Shown here piece by piece: positions 63,714 through 64,000 of a stretch of DNA of 64,000 nt. Each line of letters starts with the position of its first letter. Position 1 is the stretch's first letter. This DNA is from Nocardioides pinisoli (lineage in GTDB: Bacteria; Actinomycetota; Actinomycetes; Propionibacteriales; Nocardioidaceae), in assembly GCF_024199985.1 (NCBI RefSeq), contig NZ_JANARS010000002.1, positions 1-64,000 of the forward strand. The letters run 5' to 3'. The notes beneath the pieces were generated by a model. It saw nothing but the letters and a program-made list of their open reading frames with translations, was not told where the DNA came from and made no database searches. Both the position numbers and the translations under genes were made by a program.

Positions 63714-63931
63714 CGTGCACTCCGATCCGTTCGAGGTTGATAGATGTTCACGAGGCCCACACCCCGCCGGAAGCGGCAGCAGGCAACCGCGCAAGAGTAG
63801 CCGAGGACCTGCGGCGAGATGAAATCGCAGGGGCCGTGGGTGCCGGGCACTACCCTGTGGCGCGCACCACATCGTACGACCGGGCGGCCCCGCCGCCACC
63901 TTCGAGCAGACACCGGGAGCAGACCGACGCG

Positions 63932-64000
63932 ATGGAGCACGTCACCCACGGCATCACGCTGGACGGCGTCGCGCGCTTCGTCGAGATCGCGACCGACGCG
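63932..64000 (+). CDS. DAK2-domain (FakA-like) protein, N-terminal fragment
   Basis: ATG 63932 opens 23 codons to the window edge, starting MEHVTHGITLDGVARFVEIA. Actinobacterial genes divergent from rpmB at this place usually encode a DAK2/phosphatase-domain protein related to fatty-acid kinase FakA. The call rests on this synteny and a short sequence, so it is tentative. The region 63714-63931 otherwise shows no gene. Confidence 0.5.
   Translation, partial: MEHVTHGITLDGVARFVEIATDA

Overview
The window is chromosomal DNA of a very GC-rich actinobacterium, most likely Nocardioides or a close relative (Nocardioidaceae). The evidence is the strong G/C bias at third codon positions, many GTG starts, an HU protein with a long lysine-rich tail, an Ada-AlkA fusion beside Ogt, CofC/FbiD for coenzyme F420, a DUF5709 protein, an IclR regulator divergent from leuCD, a BioYMN transporter with a BioQ-type repressor, and short palindromic repeats of the kind scattered through such genomes. 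No rRNA, phage, integrase, CRISPR array or insertion sequence was seen. The species assignment is inference.

Layout. 0-9.7 kb: end of a DUF222/HNH gene, tandem palindromic repeats, a DksA-type zinc-finger protein, a Ser/Thr kinase, a DUF5709 protein, a secreted M43 protease, a small secreted protein, citramalate synthase behind an isoleucine attenuator, an LVIVD-repeat secreted protein and a DUF305 lipoprotein. 9.7-15 kb: TetR plus FMN reductase with a palindromic operator, an amidase, and bioNMY with bioQ. 15-23 kb: pentapeptide-repeat protein, sulfotransferase-like protein, a glycosylase-like protein, PLP decarboxylase, FAH-family hydrolase, gltX, a CPBP protease, tRNA-Gln and tRNA-Glu, and a small membrane gene broken by a frameshift.

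23-42 kb is a sugar locus: xylulokinase, a ROK repressor with a 25-bp palindromic operator flanked by two CRP-like boxes, a sugar ABC transporter (ATPase, permease, lipoprotein), a Gfo/Idh/MocA dehydrogenase, xylose isomerase, a 2192-residue secreted ThuA/sorbosone-dehydrogenase protein, a TIM-barrel isomerase/epimerase, an inositol-phosphate-synthase-like protein and CopC. The layout suggests uptake and isomerisation of a pentose, coupled to extracellular sugar oxidation or processing. The true substrate is not visible.

42-52 kb: a secreted M28 peptidase, then tctCBA with uspA, divergent from a CitA-type sensor and its response regulator (tricarboxylate uptake), then alkylation repair (ada-alkA, ogt). 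52-64 kb: a regular 73-bp tandem repeat array, IclR/leuCD, hup, cofC, plsC-gpsA, a short repeat element bounded by a 15-bp direct repeat, a cystathionine gamma-synthase-type enzyme divergent from ddl, DUF3515 and Lrp-like genes, thiL, rpmB and the start of a DAK2-domain gene.

Two themes recur. At least thirteen genes have a TANNNT-like -10 element only 6-8 nt before the start codon and no ribosome binding site, which indicates leaderless transcripts. Several operons are tightly coupled by 1-4 nt start/stop overlaps (bioMN, the ROK-ABC genes, xylA, tctCBA-uspA, the sensor/regulator pair, plsC-gpsA). Many convergent or terminal genes end in long GC-rich hairpins without a U-tract.
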